Origin: Halomonas sp. CUBES01
GTDB taxonomy: Bacteria; Pseudomonadota; Gammaproteobacteria; Pseudomonadales; Halomonadaceae
Direction: 5' to 3'
Assembly (NCBI RefSeq): GCF_020991005.1
Contig: NZ_JAJLLW010000007.1
Span: 124,001 to 188,000 of the forward strand
Length of the DNA stretch: 64,000 bases
The position numbers and the translations under genes were made by a program. The notes under the pieces are model-generated. The model searched no databases. It had not been told where the DNA came from and was given only the letters and a program-made list of their open reading frames with translations. How positions within the stretch are numbered: the stretch's first letter is position 1; each line of letters begins with the position of its first letter. Below, one piece after another: positions 32,643 to 41,579 of this stretch.

Positions 32643-34625
32643 TTACCCCTGCCAATTCGGCGGCACGATGCCTTGGCGCTGCATTTGCCGGTAGATCGTG
32701 GGCCGAGAAACCCCTAGCGCGCGAGCCACGGCGCTTATGTTCCAGTGCTGCTCCTTCAGGGTTGTCAGCAGTGTGGGATCGGTATCGTGATTCGTTTCCG
32801 AAGGCGGAGGAGATGCGCCCCGCGTGATGCGTTGGCTAAGGCACTGCTCGGGCAGATCGTGAACGGTGATTTCGTCGCTTTCCGAGGTGGCCAGGGCAAA
32901 CGCCAGGGCATTTTTTAGCTGGCGGATATTGCCCGGCCAGGCGTAGGCGAGCAGGGCGCTGATGGCATCGGCCCTTAGCCTGGGTGAGGGGCTGCCGCCG
33001 CGTTCGCTGACCGCGTCGTTAAACACCTGGCGAATCACGTAGAGCTTATCGGCGCGTTCGCGCAGCGGGGGCAGGCGCAGTTGAGCTCCGTTAAGACGGT
33101 AGTAGAGGTCTTCGCGGAACTCCCCCTGCTCGATCATTGCATCGATATTGCGGTGGGTGGCGGTAATGACCCGAATATCGACCTTCACGGGCGTATTGGC
33201 ACCCAGCGGCATGACTTCCCGTTCTGCCAGTACGCGCAGCAGCCGGGTTTGTAGTGCCAGCGGCATATCGCCGATTTCATCCAGAAACAGCGTGCCGCCG
33301 TGGGCCTGGGGGATTAGCCCGCGCATCCCCTTGGCGCGCCCGCCGGTAAAGGCGCCTGGTTCATAGCCAAACAGTTCGCTTTCGATGAGTGCTTCCGGGA
33401 TTGCGGCACAGTTAACCGCAATAAACGGATAGTTTGCGCGGTTACCGCTTTCGTGGAGAGCGCGGGCAATGACCTCTTTGCCGGTGCCGGTTTCTCCGCT
33501 AATCAGTACATTGACGCTGGTTTCATTACGCAGCCGTTCAGCGAGTTTCTGTACCTTGCGCATGGCAGGGTCATCCGCGCCTAAGCGCGCCAGCGACGCT
33601 GGCAATGACGCATTGGCGGGTTTTGTCGGCTGGCTCGAGCGGGGACGCTTGGGTTCCAGCAGGCTGATAAAGTAAATGGTGTTGTTGGCGCGTGCCCGAA
33701 AGGCGCGAAGCTGGTCGTCGGTGGCGCTGTTGATGCTTAAGACATCGGTAATTTCGCACTCGAATAATTCGCCTAGCATGGGCGTAGGATCTGTTGACCA
33801 GGGTGGCCAGCGACGCTGGTGTTCGGCGATCAACTCTCGGCCTATCGCATTGGCGGCAATCACTTGCCCGTTCTCTTCAATGGCGATGAGCCCGCGTCCG
33901 TTAACGTGTACAAACTCCCGCGAGGTATCCAGACGCACCATCAGACAGTCTCGATAGCGCTGTAAAAAGTAAGCGTCTTCAATCATGCGTGCGTAGAGCG
34001 TCACCAGCGAGAGACTGAAATTCTGGCTTTCACGCTGAGTAGGCGATTGCAGTGCGGATATATCCAGCACGGCCATTACATTGCCCTGGGGGTCGGCGAT
34101 GGGTGCGGCGGTGCAGGTGAGCGAAATATGCGAGGCGTCGAAGTGTTCCTGGCGGTGACAGATGATGGCCTGGCGGTCGTGCAGGCAGGTGCCTACGGCG
34201 CAGGTGCCTGCAAAGCGCTCGTCCCAGTCAGCGCCCAAGTAGAGCCCGGCCTTGCGCAATTGCTGATCCTGGCGTGGATCGCCGCGAAACTCGACCGTGA
34301 TACCGCGTTGGTCGGTTAGCAGCAGGACATAGCCAAGCTGGGAAATTTGTCCATAAAGCTGCTCTACCCCCGCCCGGGCTACGTGCAGCAATTCATCCAC
34401 CGATTCACGGTGTTCCAGCAATGTCTGTTGTGGCACGACGCGCGCGGGCCGTGGTTGGGTCGGGTCCAACTGGTATTCGTTCAAGCAGCGCAGCCAAGAA
34501 TGGCGAATCATTTCCTGGGCGGGTGTATAAGGCGAATCCAGGCCTTCGCCGAGCTGAAACACATGCTCAATATGCTGGCGCTGAACGGATCGTAGCTGCG
34601 CAGGCAGGGGCGAGTCGGTCGGCAT
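32643..34625 (-). CDS. Sigma-54-dependent activator, AcoR/MimR-like
   Basis: 660 residues from ATG 34625 (GAGGAA four bases upstream). Domains in order: N-terminal GAF-type sensor (about 40-210; VLLLTDQRGITVEF, TCAVGTCLHDRQAI), PAS-like segment (225-310; LIAIEENGQVIAANAIGREL), sigma-54 AAA+ domain (345-570) with Walker A GETGTGKEV, GAFTGGRAKGM (sigma-54 contact), FLDEIGDMP, and a Fis-type HTH at the end (WNISAVARALGVSRPTIYRQM). This is the layout of acetoin- and alkane/ketone-responsive activators. The divergent promoter at 34833 and the oxidation genes beyond are its likely targets. Confidence 0.92.
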   Translation of the reverse strand: MPTDSPLPAQLRSVQRQHIEHVFQLGEGLDSPYTPAQEMIRHSWLRCLNEYQLDPTQPRPARVVPQQTLLEHRESVDELLHVARAGVEQLYGQISQLGYVLLLTDQRGITVEFRGDPRQDQQLRKAGLYLGADWDERFAGTCAVGTCLHDRQAIICHRQEHFDASHISLTCTAAPIADPQGNVMAVLDISALQSPTQRESQNFSLSLVTLYARMIEDAYFLQRYRDCLMVRLDTSREFVHVNGRGLIAIEENGQVIAANAIGRELIAEHQRRWPPWSTDPTPMLGELFECEITDVLSINSATDDQLRAFRARANNTIYFISLLEPKRPRSSQPTKPANASLPASLARLGADDPAMRKVQKLAERLRNETSVNVLISGETGTGKEVIARALHESGNRANYPFIAVNCAAIPEALIESELFGYEPGAFTGGRAKGMRGLIPQAHGGTLFLDEIGDMPLALQTRLLRVLAEREVMPLGANTPVKVDIRVITATHRNIDAMIEQGEFREDLYYRLNGAQLRLPPLRERADKLYVIRQVFNDAVSERGGSPSPRLRADAISALLAYAWPGNIRQLKNALAFALATSESDEITVHDLPEQCLSQRITRGASPPPSETNHDTDPTLLTTLKEQHWNISAVARALGVSRPTIYRQMQRQGIVPPNWQG

Positions 34626-34720
34626 GGTATTCCTCACGTCGCGCTTTGTTGTTGTCCTTCCAGACTATGCGCTTTGGGTAAGGTGTCAACGCGCCTGAAT
34701 TACACCGTTAGTCGCGGGTT

Positions 34721-34759
34721 ACACCTGTAACGTCCGGGTGTAAAGGGTGTGACAGGTGT
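34721..34759. promoter_or_regulatory. Candidate upstream activating sequence
   Basis: ACACCTGT (34721-34728) and ACAGGTGT (34752-34759) form an 8-bp inverted repeat with a 23-base spacer; GTTACACCTGTAAC (34719-34732) is itself nearly palindromic. It lies about 75-110 bases upstream of the -24/-12 promoter, the normal place for binding of a sigma-54 activator. Confidence 0.55.
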
Positions 34760-34832
34760 ACACCTCTGCGGTGTTTTATAACTGCCTTTTATTTCTCGAT
34801 TTATCAGTGTCTTAGGTGGTCATTAAGGCACT

Positions 34833-34847
34833 TGGCACGGCGGGTGC
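34833..34847 (+). promoter_or_regulatory. Sigma-54 promoter (-24/-12)
   Basis: TGGCAC-GGCGG-GTGC matches the consensus TGGCAC-N5-TTGC with the invariant GG (34834-34835) and GC (34846-34847) 12 bases apart. It faces the monooxygenase gene starting at 34907 and lies opposite a sigma-54 activator gene. Confidence 0.85.
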
Positions 34848-34906
34848 TTAGGCATTGTTGAATCATGGCTGATTCAACAATAACAAACCTGATCTGGAGT
34901 ACCGAT

Positions 34907-36703
34907 ATGACACAGCCAACTGCCACGGCCATTGTTCAAGCATGGCTGACTAACTTTGACAACGCACTGCAAGCCAAGAATATTCAACAAGTCATCTCGC
35001 TGTTTGGTGATGAGTGCTATTGGCGCGATTTCCTTACCTTTACCTGGAATTTAAAAACCTGCGAAGGTAAAGACGAGATTCAGGCCATGCTGAACGCTAC
35101 GTTGGATAATACGCGCCCGGCCAACTGGCAACTCGAAGGCGAAGCAACCCAAAATGGCGATATCTTTGATGCGTGGTTCACCTTCGAGACCGCGGTCGCC
35201 AGCGGCAAAGGCTACCTGCGGCTGAAAGAGGGGAAGTGCTGGACATTGCTCACCACGATGCAGTCCCTGCACGACTTCCCTGAACCCCGTAATCACAACC
35301 GCCCCAAAGGCGCTGAGCACGGCGCCAATAAGCAGCGTGAAACCTGGCTGGAAGCACGACAGCGCGAAGAAGCGGAACTTGGCTACATACAGCAGCCTTA
35401 TTGCGTGATTATTGGCGGCGGCCAGGGCGGTATCGGCTTGGGCGCGCGACTGAAGCAGATGGGCGTGCCGACCATTATTATCGAGCGCAACGAACGTGCC
35501 GGGGACTCCTGGCGAAATCGCTATAAGTCGCTCTGCCTGCATGATCCCGTCTGGTACGACCACCTTCCCTATATTCCTTTTCCTGAAAACTGGCCGGTGT
35601 TTGCCCCCAAAGACAAGGTGGGCGATTGGCTGGAGATGTACACAAAGGTGATGGAGCTCAATTATTGGAGTTCCACTGAGTGTCAGAATGCACACTTCGA
35701 CGAAACCGCAGGCGAGTGGGTGGTGAACGTGAAGCGCAACGGCGAAGCGATCACTTTGCGACCCAAGCAGCTCGTCATGGCCACCGGGATGTCGGGGATG
35801 CCCAATGTGCCGACATTTACCGGTGCAGAAAGCTTTGAAGGCGAGCAGCAGCACTCCAGTCAGCACCCAGGGCCGGATGCTTACGCGGGCAAGAAGTGCG
35901 TGATTGTAGGCTCGAATAACTCCGCCCACGATATTGCCGCGGCACTTTGGGAGCACGACGCCGATGTCACCATGCTGCAACGCTCATCCACCCATATTGT
36001 GAAGTCGGATTCGTTGATGGAAGAGGTGTTGGGGCCGCTCTACTCCGAAGAGGCGGTGGCGAGTGGCTTAACCCATGACAAGGCTGATCTGATTTTTGCT
36101 TCGATTCCCTACAAGGTGCTGCCGGACTTTCAGCGCCCGGCGTTTGAGGCGATCAAACAGCGCGACGCCGAGTTCTATCAGAAGCTGGAAGATGCGGGCT
36201 TTATGCTCGATTTTGGTGACGACGACTCGGGTCTGTTCTTGAAGTACCTGCGCCGGGGCTCGGGTTACTACATCGATGTGGGCGCCTGTGATCTGGTGGC
36301 CAACGGCGATATCAAGCTGCGCAGCGGCGTAGGGATAGAGCGCATCAACCCGCACTCCATCACGCTTACCGATGGCAGTGAGCTAGCGGCAGATTTGATC
36401 GTTTATGCCACCGGCTATGGCTCCATGAACGGCTGGGCGGCGCGGCTTATCTCTCAGGAAGTGGCGGATAAAGTCGGCAAGTGCTGGGGCTTGGGCTCCG
36501 ACACCACCAAAGACCCCGGCCCCTGGGAGGGTGAGCTGCGCAACATGTGGAAACCCACCCAGCAGGAGGCACTGTGGTTCCACGGCGGCAACCTGCACCA
36601 GTCGCGGCACTACTCACACTATTTGGCGCTGCAGTTAAAGGCACGAATGGAGGGGCTGGAAACGCCTGTCTACGGTCTGCAGCCGGTTCACCATACGTCT
36701 TAA
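34907..36703 (+). CDS. NAD(P)/FAD-dependent flavin monooxygenase with NTF2-like N-terminus
   Basis: 598 residues from ATG 34907, GGAG upstream. Residues 1-130 look like a SnoaL/NTF2-type domain (VQAWLTNFDNALQAKNIQQVISLFGDECYWRD). Then FAD-binding GGGQGGIGLGARL near residue 172, the monooxygenase fingerprint FEGEQQHSSQ (F-x-G-x3-H) and NADPH-binding GSNNSAHDIAAAL. ATGYGSMNG closes the FAD site. This group oxygenates ketones, amines or aromatic side chains; with the butanediol dehydrogenase downstream and an AcoR-type activator, a small ketone or diol is the likely substrate (inference). Confidence 0.88.
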   Translation: MTQPTATAIVQAWLTNFDNALQAKNIQQVISLFGDECYWRDFLTFTWNLKTCEGKDEIQAMLNATLDNTRPANWQLEGEATQNGDIFDAWFTFETAVASGKGYLRLKEGKCWTLLTTMQSLHDFPEPRNHNRPKGAEHGANKQRETWLEARQREEAELGYIQQPYCVIIGGGQGGIGLGARLKQMGVPTIIIERNERAGDSWRNRYKSLCLHDPVWYDHLPYIPFPENWPVFAPKDKVGDWLEMYTKVMELNYWSSTECQNAHFDETAGEWVVNVKRNGEAITLRPKQLVMATGMSGMPNVPTFTGAESFEGEQQHSSQHPGPDAYAGKKCVIVGSNNSAHDIAAALWEHDADVTMLQRSSTHIVKSDSLMEEVLGPLYSEEAVASGLTHDKADLIFASIPYKVLPDFQRPAFEAIKQRDAEFYQKLEDAGFMLDFGDDDSGLFLKYLRRGSGYYIDVGACDLVANGDIKLRSGVGIERINPHSITLTDGSELAADLIVYATGYGSMNGWAARLISQEVADKVGKCWGLGSDTTKDPGPWEGELRNMWKPTQQEALWFHGGNLHQSRHYSHYLALQLKARMEGLETPVYGLQPVHHTS

Positions 36704-36720
36704 AACAGGAAGGGTAACCC

Positions 36721-37785
36721 ATGAGTCAGTCAAGCATGCAGGCAGCGGTATGGTATGCAGCAAAAGATTTACGCGTTGAGCAAGTGCCGGTTCCCACTAT
36801 CAGCGACCCCCATGAAGTGAAGGTGAAAGTGGCTGCCTGTGGTATTTGCGGCAGTGATCTGCACGAGTATGCCGCCGGGCCCATTTTTATTCCGGTAGGT
36901 AAGCCGCACCCGATCAGTGGCGAGCAGGCGCCGATCATTATGGGCCATGAGTTCGCTGGGGAAGTGGTAGAGGTCGGCGAGAAAGTCACGCGGGTGAAGG
37001 TAGGCGACCGCGTGGCCATTGAGCCGATTCTCTCGCCCAACAAGGATGGCGCTTACCAGATGGAGCGCTATAACCTGACGCCCTTGCTCGGTTTTCATGG
37101 TCTATCCGGCGGTGGCGGTGGCTTTTCCGAGTTTACCGTGATGGGTGAGCATATGGTGCACAAACTACCGGATGATCTCAGCTTCGAGCAGGGTGCACTG
37201 GTCGAGCCTGCGGCGGTCGCGCTGCATGCGGTGCGTCAAAGCTGCCTGAAAGCGGGGGATAGTGCGGCCGTGTTTGGTGCTGGGCCGATTGGCTTGATGA
37301 CCATCGAGGCGCTTAAGGCCGCAGGGGCCGCGCAGATTTATGCAGTGGAAGTGGCGCCGTCTCGCAAGGCCAAAGCTGAAGCGCTAGGTGCCACTGTGGT
37401 TGATCCGCAGCAAGAGGATGTCGTCGCCAAATTACAAGCCTTGAGCGGTGACGGGGTGGACGTGGCGTTTGAAGTGACCGGCATTCCTACCGTGCTGAAT
37501 CAGGCGCTGCACAGCACCCACGAAGGGGGTGAAGTGGTAGTGGTCAGTATCTGGGAAGGAGAGGCCAGCTTTCAGCCTAATGATCTGGTCATCAAAGAGC
37601 GCACCATGAAGGGCATTATTGCCTATCGCCATGTTTACCCCGCGGTAATGGCATTGATGCAGCGGGGCTACTTCCGCGCCGAGGATATGGTCACTCAGCG
37701 TATTCCACTGGCGGATATCGTGGAGGAGGGCTTTGAGACGCTGCTAAGCGATAAAGCCCAGGTAAAAATCATCGTGACACCTTAG
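36721..37785 (+). CDS. 2,3-butanediol dehydrogenase-type zinc alcohol dehydrogenase
   Basis: 354 residues of the medium-chain dehydrogenase family. Catalytic zinc ligands in ACGICGSDLHEY and GHEFAGEVVEVG, with ALVEPAAVALHAV supplying the Glu. The NAD-binding motif is GAGPIGLMTIEAL. The middle region has no structural-zinc cysteines, as in (R,R)-butanediol dehydrogenases (BdhA type), and MERYNLTPLLGFHG fits that group. AGGAAGGGTAACCC provides the ribosome site 17 bases after the monooxygenase stop, so both genes share the sigma-54 promoter. It interconverts acetoin and 2,3-butanediol or a related diol. Confidence 0.9.
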   Translation: MSQSSMQAAVWYAAKDLRVEQVPVPTISDPHEVKVKVAACGICGSDLHEYAAGPIFIPVGKPHPISGEQAPIIMGHEFAGEVVEVGEKVTRVKVGDRVAIEPILSPNKDGAYQMERYNLTPLLGFHGLSGGGGGFSEFTVMGEHMVHKLPDDLSFEQGALVEPAAVALHAVRQSCLKAGDSAAVFGAGPIGLMTIEALKAAGAAQIYAVEVAPSRKAKAEALGATVVDPQQEDVVAKLQALSGDGVDVAFEVTGIPTVLNQALHSTHEGGEVVVVSIWEGEASFQPNDLVIKERTMKGIIAYRHVYPAVMALMQRGYFRAEDMVTQRIPLADIVEEGFETLLSDKAQVKIIVTP

Positions 37786-38251
37786 CCACTTTGGGGATTG
37801 CCAAGCGCTCACAAACTCGCATGATGCTTTGTGATGCACGAAGGCTAAAAATTGCGCAATGGTGGTGCAGTTTATTTGCTGCAGTGCGAGCGAGAGTAAT
37901 GAGAATCAAGCAATATTATATTAAATCACTGTTTTAGTTGGTTTTTTAAAAAGGTGGCACGCAGATCGCAACACATACGGCAAAGGATGACTGAATAGAG
38001 AAACAACAGCTCAGGCAGTTTGCTTCTCTCCCTTCTTCACCTACATCGCTGCTGACTTTCAGCGATACACCGAGTGAGCTGGCGTGCTCCACCTGGGTCC
38101 CCTTCGGGGGACTTTTTTTATGCCTGTCGTTTAGCGGAAACGCCATATTTCGTCCTTGTTTTTATAAAAAAATTTTACCCGACGTTTGGAAACGCTGTTT
38201 GTACCTGCCAACGCCCAGCTTTCGCTGGGCGATTTCGTAGGCATTCACCCA
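37786..38251. other. Gene-free region with two stem-loops
   Basis: 466 bases with no convincing coding frame. AT-rich DNA at 37905-37940 could hold a promoter (TATATTAAAT), and the transcript would run to the terminator at 38097. A small RNA is possible but not demonstrable from one sequence. The second hairpin, CGCCCAGC-TTTC-GCTGGGCG (38212-38231), lies just after the pepQ stop on the other strand. Confidence 0.5.
38097..38119 (+). terminator. Intrinsic terminator
   Basis: GTCCCC-TTCG-GGGGAC (38097-38112) followed by seven T (38113-38119): a textbook plus-strand terminator with a stable UUCG tetraloop. It would end transcription from the monooxygenase-dehydrogenase operon or from an unannotated transcript in the preceding 300 bases. 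Confidence 0.9.
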
Positions 38252-39541
38252 TCAGCGGGTCAGGTTGGTGGGCCGCTGGTCGGTCACCACGATATTGTCC
38301 TCGATCCGAATGCCGCCGCAGGGCAGGCAGTGATCGACCAGCATCCAGTTGATGGGTAGTCCCTGCTGGCGCAGCGGGGTCAGCAGCATGGGTATAAAAT
38401 ACAGACCGGGTTCGATGGTCACGACCATGTCGCGTTCGAGCGTGCGGGTAAGGCGCAATGCTGGATGCGCGCTGGGTGGCGGGGCCGGGGAGCCGTCCGG
38501 CTGGCGTAGCCCGGCGACATCGTGCACCTGTAGACCCAGCGAGTGGCCAAGGCCATGGGGGCAGAAGGCGCGGGTGACGCCCTCGGCTACCGCCTGGTCA
38601 CTGCTGCCCCGAAACAGGTCGTGGGTGACGAGAATGTCGCCCAGCTGACGGTGCATCTGCTCGTGCAGGTCGACGAAGTCAGCGCCTGTCGCAACGCCGC
38701 TGACCAGTTCATCCTTCAGCCCGTGCAGGGCGTGAACCAATTCAGCGAAAAACGCGGGGGCATCCGGTCCGGCATGGGTGCGGGTAATGTCCGCGCAGTA
38801 GCCGCGAAAGCGTCGCCCCGCATCCACCAGCAGGCTGTGGCGCTGCTTGGGTGGGCTCAGGTCGTAGTGTTGATAGTGAAGCACGCCCGCGTGGTCGTTC
38901 AGGCCGATAATGTTCTGGTAGGGCACGGCGGATTCGCGCTGACGGCTGCCGGCCAGGTAGGCGAGCTGGATATCCAGCTCGCCCGAGGCGCCAAGGAACG
39001 CCGCCTGGGCGGCTTCGTGGCCGGCCATGGCAAGCCGGTTGGCTTCGCGCAGACAGGCGATCTCGTAGGCGGATTTGGTGATGCGCAGCTCGTCGAGACC
39101 GTGCACTAGCGCGTCCGGGTTGCGCTGGGCATGCTGGTGGGCGTCGGGCAACTGTGTGGTATCGCCGATTATGGCGGCGTGGCCTTCCAGCGCTGGCTGA
39201 CGCTTGTCGCTGCAGAGGTGAATATCAAACTCGGATACCCATGGCTCTTCCGGTAGCTGGGTGGGCAGGTGCCAAAAGTCGGTCGGCGCATAAAGGTAAA
39301 GCTGGGGCCGCTGATGGGGGCGAATGACCAGCCAGCTATGCTGTACGTCGGCCAGCGGCACCCAGTGCATGAAGTGGCCGTAGGTCTGAAAAGCCGGCGT
39401 CTGGTCGTCGCCAAAGAAGGCGTTGGCGTGGCCGCTGTAGATCGCCAGGCAATCGAGTTGGTGTTCTTCGAGCAAGGCCGCATAGTCGCGTTGCAAGCGT
39501 GACAGGTGCTCTTGCTGCAGCTGATGGAGTTGCGTTGACAT
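38252..39541 (-). CDS. pepQ: Xaa-Pro dipeptidase
   Basis: 429 residues, close to E. coli PepQ. The pita-bread metal ligands are all visible: Asp in LLVDAGRRFRGY, Asp in CADITRTHAG, His in FCPHGLGHSLGLQVHDVAG, Glu in VVTIEPGLYFIP, Glu in GGIRIEDNIVVT. It splits X-Pro dipeptides in the cytoplasm. It lies 9 bases after a LysR gene and downstream of the dipeptide importer, which suggests joint use of proline-containing peptides. Confidence 0.94.
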   Translation of the reverse strand: MSTQLHQLQQEHLSRLQRDYAALLEEHQLDCLAIYSGHANAFFGDDQTPAFQTYGHFMHWVPLADVQHSWLVIRPHQRPQLYLYAPTDFWHLPTQLPEEPWVSEFDIHLCSDKRQPALEGHAAIIGDTTQLPDAHQHAQRNPDALVHGLDELRITKSAYEIACLREANRLAMAGHEAAQAAFLGASGELDIQLAYLAGSRQRESAVPYQNIIGLNDHAGVLHYQHYDLSPPKQRHSLLVDAGRRFRGYCADITRTHAGPDAPAFFAELVHALHGLKDELVSGVATGADFVDLHEQMHRQLGDILVTHDLFRGSSDQAVAEGVTRAFCPHGLGHSLGLQVHDVAGLRQPDGSPAPPPSAHPALRLTRTLERDMVVTIEPGLYFIPMLLTPLRQQGLPINWMLVDHCLPCGGIRIEDNIVVTDQRPTNLTR

Positions 39542-39550
39542 GCAGGATTC

Positions 39551-40465
39551 CTAGTAAGTACGAGCCGGTGTAAGTTCGTTCCAGAAGCTATCCAGTTCCG
39601 CGTGGTGTTGGCCTTGATGGCGATACAGGCGCAGTTCCATGGGCACGTCCCAACGGCTATCGCCCGCACGCACCAGGCTGCCCTGGCGTAGCTCGGTGGC
39701 CACGTTGCGTTCGGGTAGCCAGCTCATCCCGTAGCCGAGCAGCACCAGTTCCTTGATACCCGCCGCATAGAGGTTTTCGCTCTGGGCGTTTAAATAGCTG
39801 CTCTGGGGTAATCGCGCCAGGTGGGCGGTCACCGCTGAACCTAGCAGGCCTCGTTGTGGGTAGGCGAGCCAGGGAAGTGGCTGCTGGCGGCTGCCTGGCA
39901 ATAACGCTCTTGGCGCCGAGTGATCGTCAACACCGGTCACCGGAATCAGGCGTTCATGGCCGATCACACGGTAGGTGCAGGAACTGGTGTCGATGTCCAG
40001 GTCGCAGCGCCCAATCGGCCAGTAGCAAATCGCCAGGTCGCATTCGCCGCGCTGGAGCGCCTGGAAATAGTCGCTGGCCACCCAGCCAGTGGCGCGCAGA
40101 TAGGGTTGAACACGCTCCTGCCAGCCGGTTGTGGCCAGCCACTCGGGTAGAAATTGCCCCAACAGGCTCTGTGGGGCGGCCACCATGATGCGTCGTTTCT
40201 GCCCCGCGCTGATTTCCCGAACGCGGTCTCGCGTCAGGCGAACGCGGTCAGTTACCTGCTCGCACAGCAGCAAGAACTCGTCTCCCGCCGGGGTCAAGGA
40301 AAGCGGCAGTGTTTGCCGGTTGATCAGCGTCACGCCCATTTCCTCTTCCAGCAGCTTGATACGCCGGGAAAAAGTAGGTTGGGTGACGTTCTGTTCATCA
40401 GCAGCTCGGGAGAAGTGTCGCGTTCTGGCCAGGGCGATAAAGTCTTCTAGCCAGCGAATTTCCAT
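39551..40465 (-). CDS. LysR-family transcriptional regulator
   Basis: 304 residues. N-terminal HTH (FIALARTRHFSRAADEQNVTQPTFSRRIKLLEEEMGVTLI) and a C-terminal effector domain. It sits between the importer operon and pepQ on the same strand with small gaps, so regulation of peptide use is likely. The effector cannot be told. Confidence 0.9.
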   Translation of the reverse strand: MEIRWLEDFIALARTRHFSRAADEQNVTQPTFSRRIKLLEEEMGVTLINRQTLPLSLTPAGDEFLLLCEQVTDRVRLTRDRVREISAGQKRRIMVAAPQSLLGQFLPEWLATTGWQERVQPYLRATGWVASDYFQALQRGECDLAICYWPIGRCDLDIDTSSCTYRVIGHERLIPVTGVDDHSAPRALLPGSRQQPLPWLAYPQRGLLGSAVTAHLARLPQSSYLNAQSENLYAAGIKELVLLGYGMSWLPERNVATELRQGSLVRAGDSRWDVPMELRLYRHQGQHHAELDSFWNELTPARTY

Positions 40466-40511
40466 GCTTTACCTCTCCATGCATAGCGCCATCTAAGGTT
40501 CGACGACCGCC

Positions 40512-41579
40512 TCATAGGCGGCCTTCTTCAACAGCGTGGCACGCAACCCGCGTGCCGTCATCCTGTGTCTGCAGGACAGGGATTTCCTGTTTACAGCGCG
40601 CATTGGCATGGGGGCAACGGCCATGAAACACACAGCCGCTGGGCAGATTCACCGGTGTAGGTACTTCGCCGGAGAGCCGGATGTGCTGGGGGCGGTCGTC
40701 TTCAAGGCGTGGAATCGCCGACAGCAACGCCTGAGTATAAGGATGGCGAGGCTTGGCGAATAATGTCGAGGTGGTAGCAATTTCGCATACCGTGCCCAGG
40801 TACATGACGGCAACACGGGTCCCGAAATGCTCGACGACTGCCAGGTCGTGGGTGATGAACAGATAGGTCAGGTTGCGCTCTTGCTGAGCTTCCATGAGCA
40901 GGTTGAGTACCTGCGCCTGAATGGAGACGTCCAGCGCGGAAATGGGCTCATCGGCGACGATAAACTCGGGGTCAACGGCCAGGGCGCGGGCAATGGCAAT
41001 ACGCTGGCGCTGGCCGCCGGAAAATTCGTGGCCGAAGCGCTTGCCCCAGTCCGGGTCAATGCCCACCGACCGCATTACATCTTCGACCTTCTGTTCAATT
41101 TTTTCACGGTCCCAGTCGGGGTGGTGAAGACGCAGCGGCTCCTCCAGCGTTTGCTGGATGGTCATGCGGGGGTTGAGCGACGCATAGGGATTCTGGAAGA
41201 TCATCTGCATGCGCTTGCGGTAGGGCAGCAGTTGCCGCGAACTCAGGTTGTCAATGCGCTCGCCTGCGTAGCGAATCTCGCCTTCCGAAGGGGTAATCAG
41301 CCCCATTACCATGCGTGCAACGGTGGATTTGCCGCAGCCGGACTCGCCCACTACGCAAAGCGCTTCGCCGCGTTTTATGTCGAGATCGACGCCGTTGATG
41401 GCGTGCACGTATTCCTGGTGGCGAACCAGCTTGCCACCCTTGAAGCGTAATTGTTCAAGAAAATCGCCCGACAAAGAAAAGCGCTTGTTCAAGCCTCGAA
41501 TCTGCAACAGCGAGTCGTCACTTTTCTCGTTCTGGGTCGGCGTCGGGTGGGCCGCCTTGGCCTCAGCGGGCGCGGTCAT
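40512..41579 (-). CDS. dppF: Dipeptide ABC transporter ATPase, DppF-like
   Basis: 355 residues. Walker A GESGCGKSTVARM, signature SGGQRQRIAIARAL, Walker B IVADEPISALD and the oligopeptide-type C-terminus with cysteines (LPSGCVFHGRCPHANARCKQE) that distinguish the Dpp/Opp ATPases. Starts inside the end of the DppD-like gene (4-base overlap). Name follows operon order; substrate specificity is inferred. Confidence 0.9.
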   Translation of the reverse strand: MTAPAEAKAAHPTPTQNEKSDDSLLQIRGLNKRFSLSGDFLEQLRFKGGKLVRHQEYVHAINGVDLDIKRGEALCVVGESGCGKSTVARMVMGLITPSEGEIRYAGERIDNLSSRQLLPYRKRMQMIFQNPYASLNPRMTIQQTLEEPLRLHHPDWDREKIEQKVEDVMRSVGIDPDWGKRFGHEFSGGQRQRIAIARALAVDPEFIVADEPISALDVSIQAQVLNLLMEAQQERNLTYLFITHDLAVVEHFGTRVAVMYLGTVCEIATTSTLFAKPRHPYTQALLSAIPRLEDDRPQHIRLSGEVPTPVNLPSGCVFHGRCPHANARCKQEIPVLQTQDDGTRVACHAVEEGRL

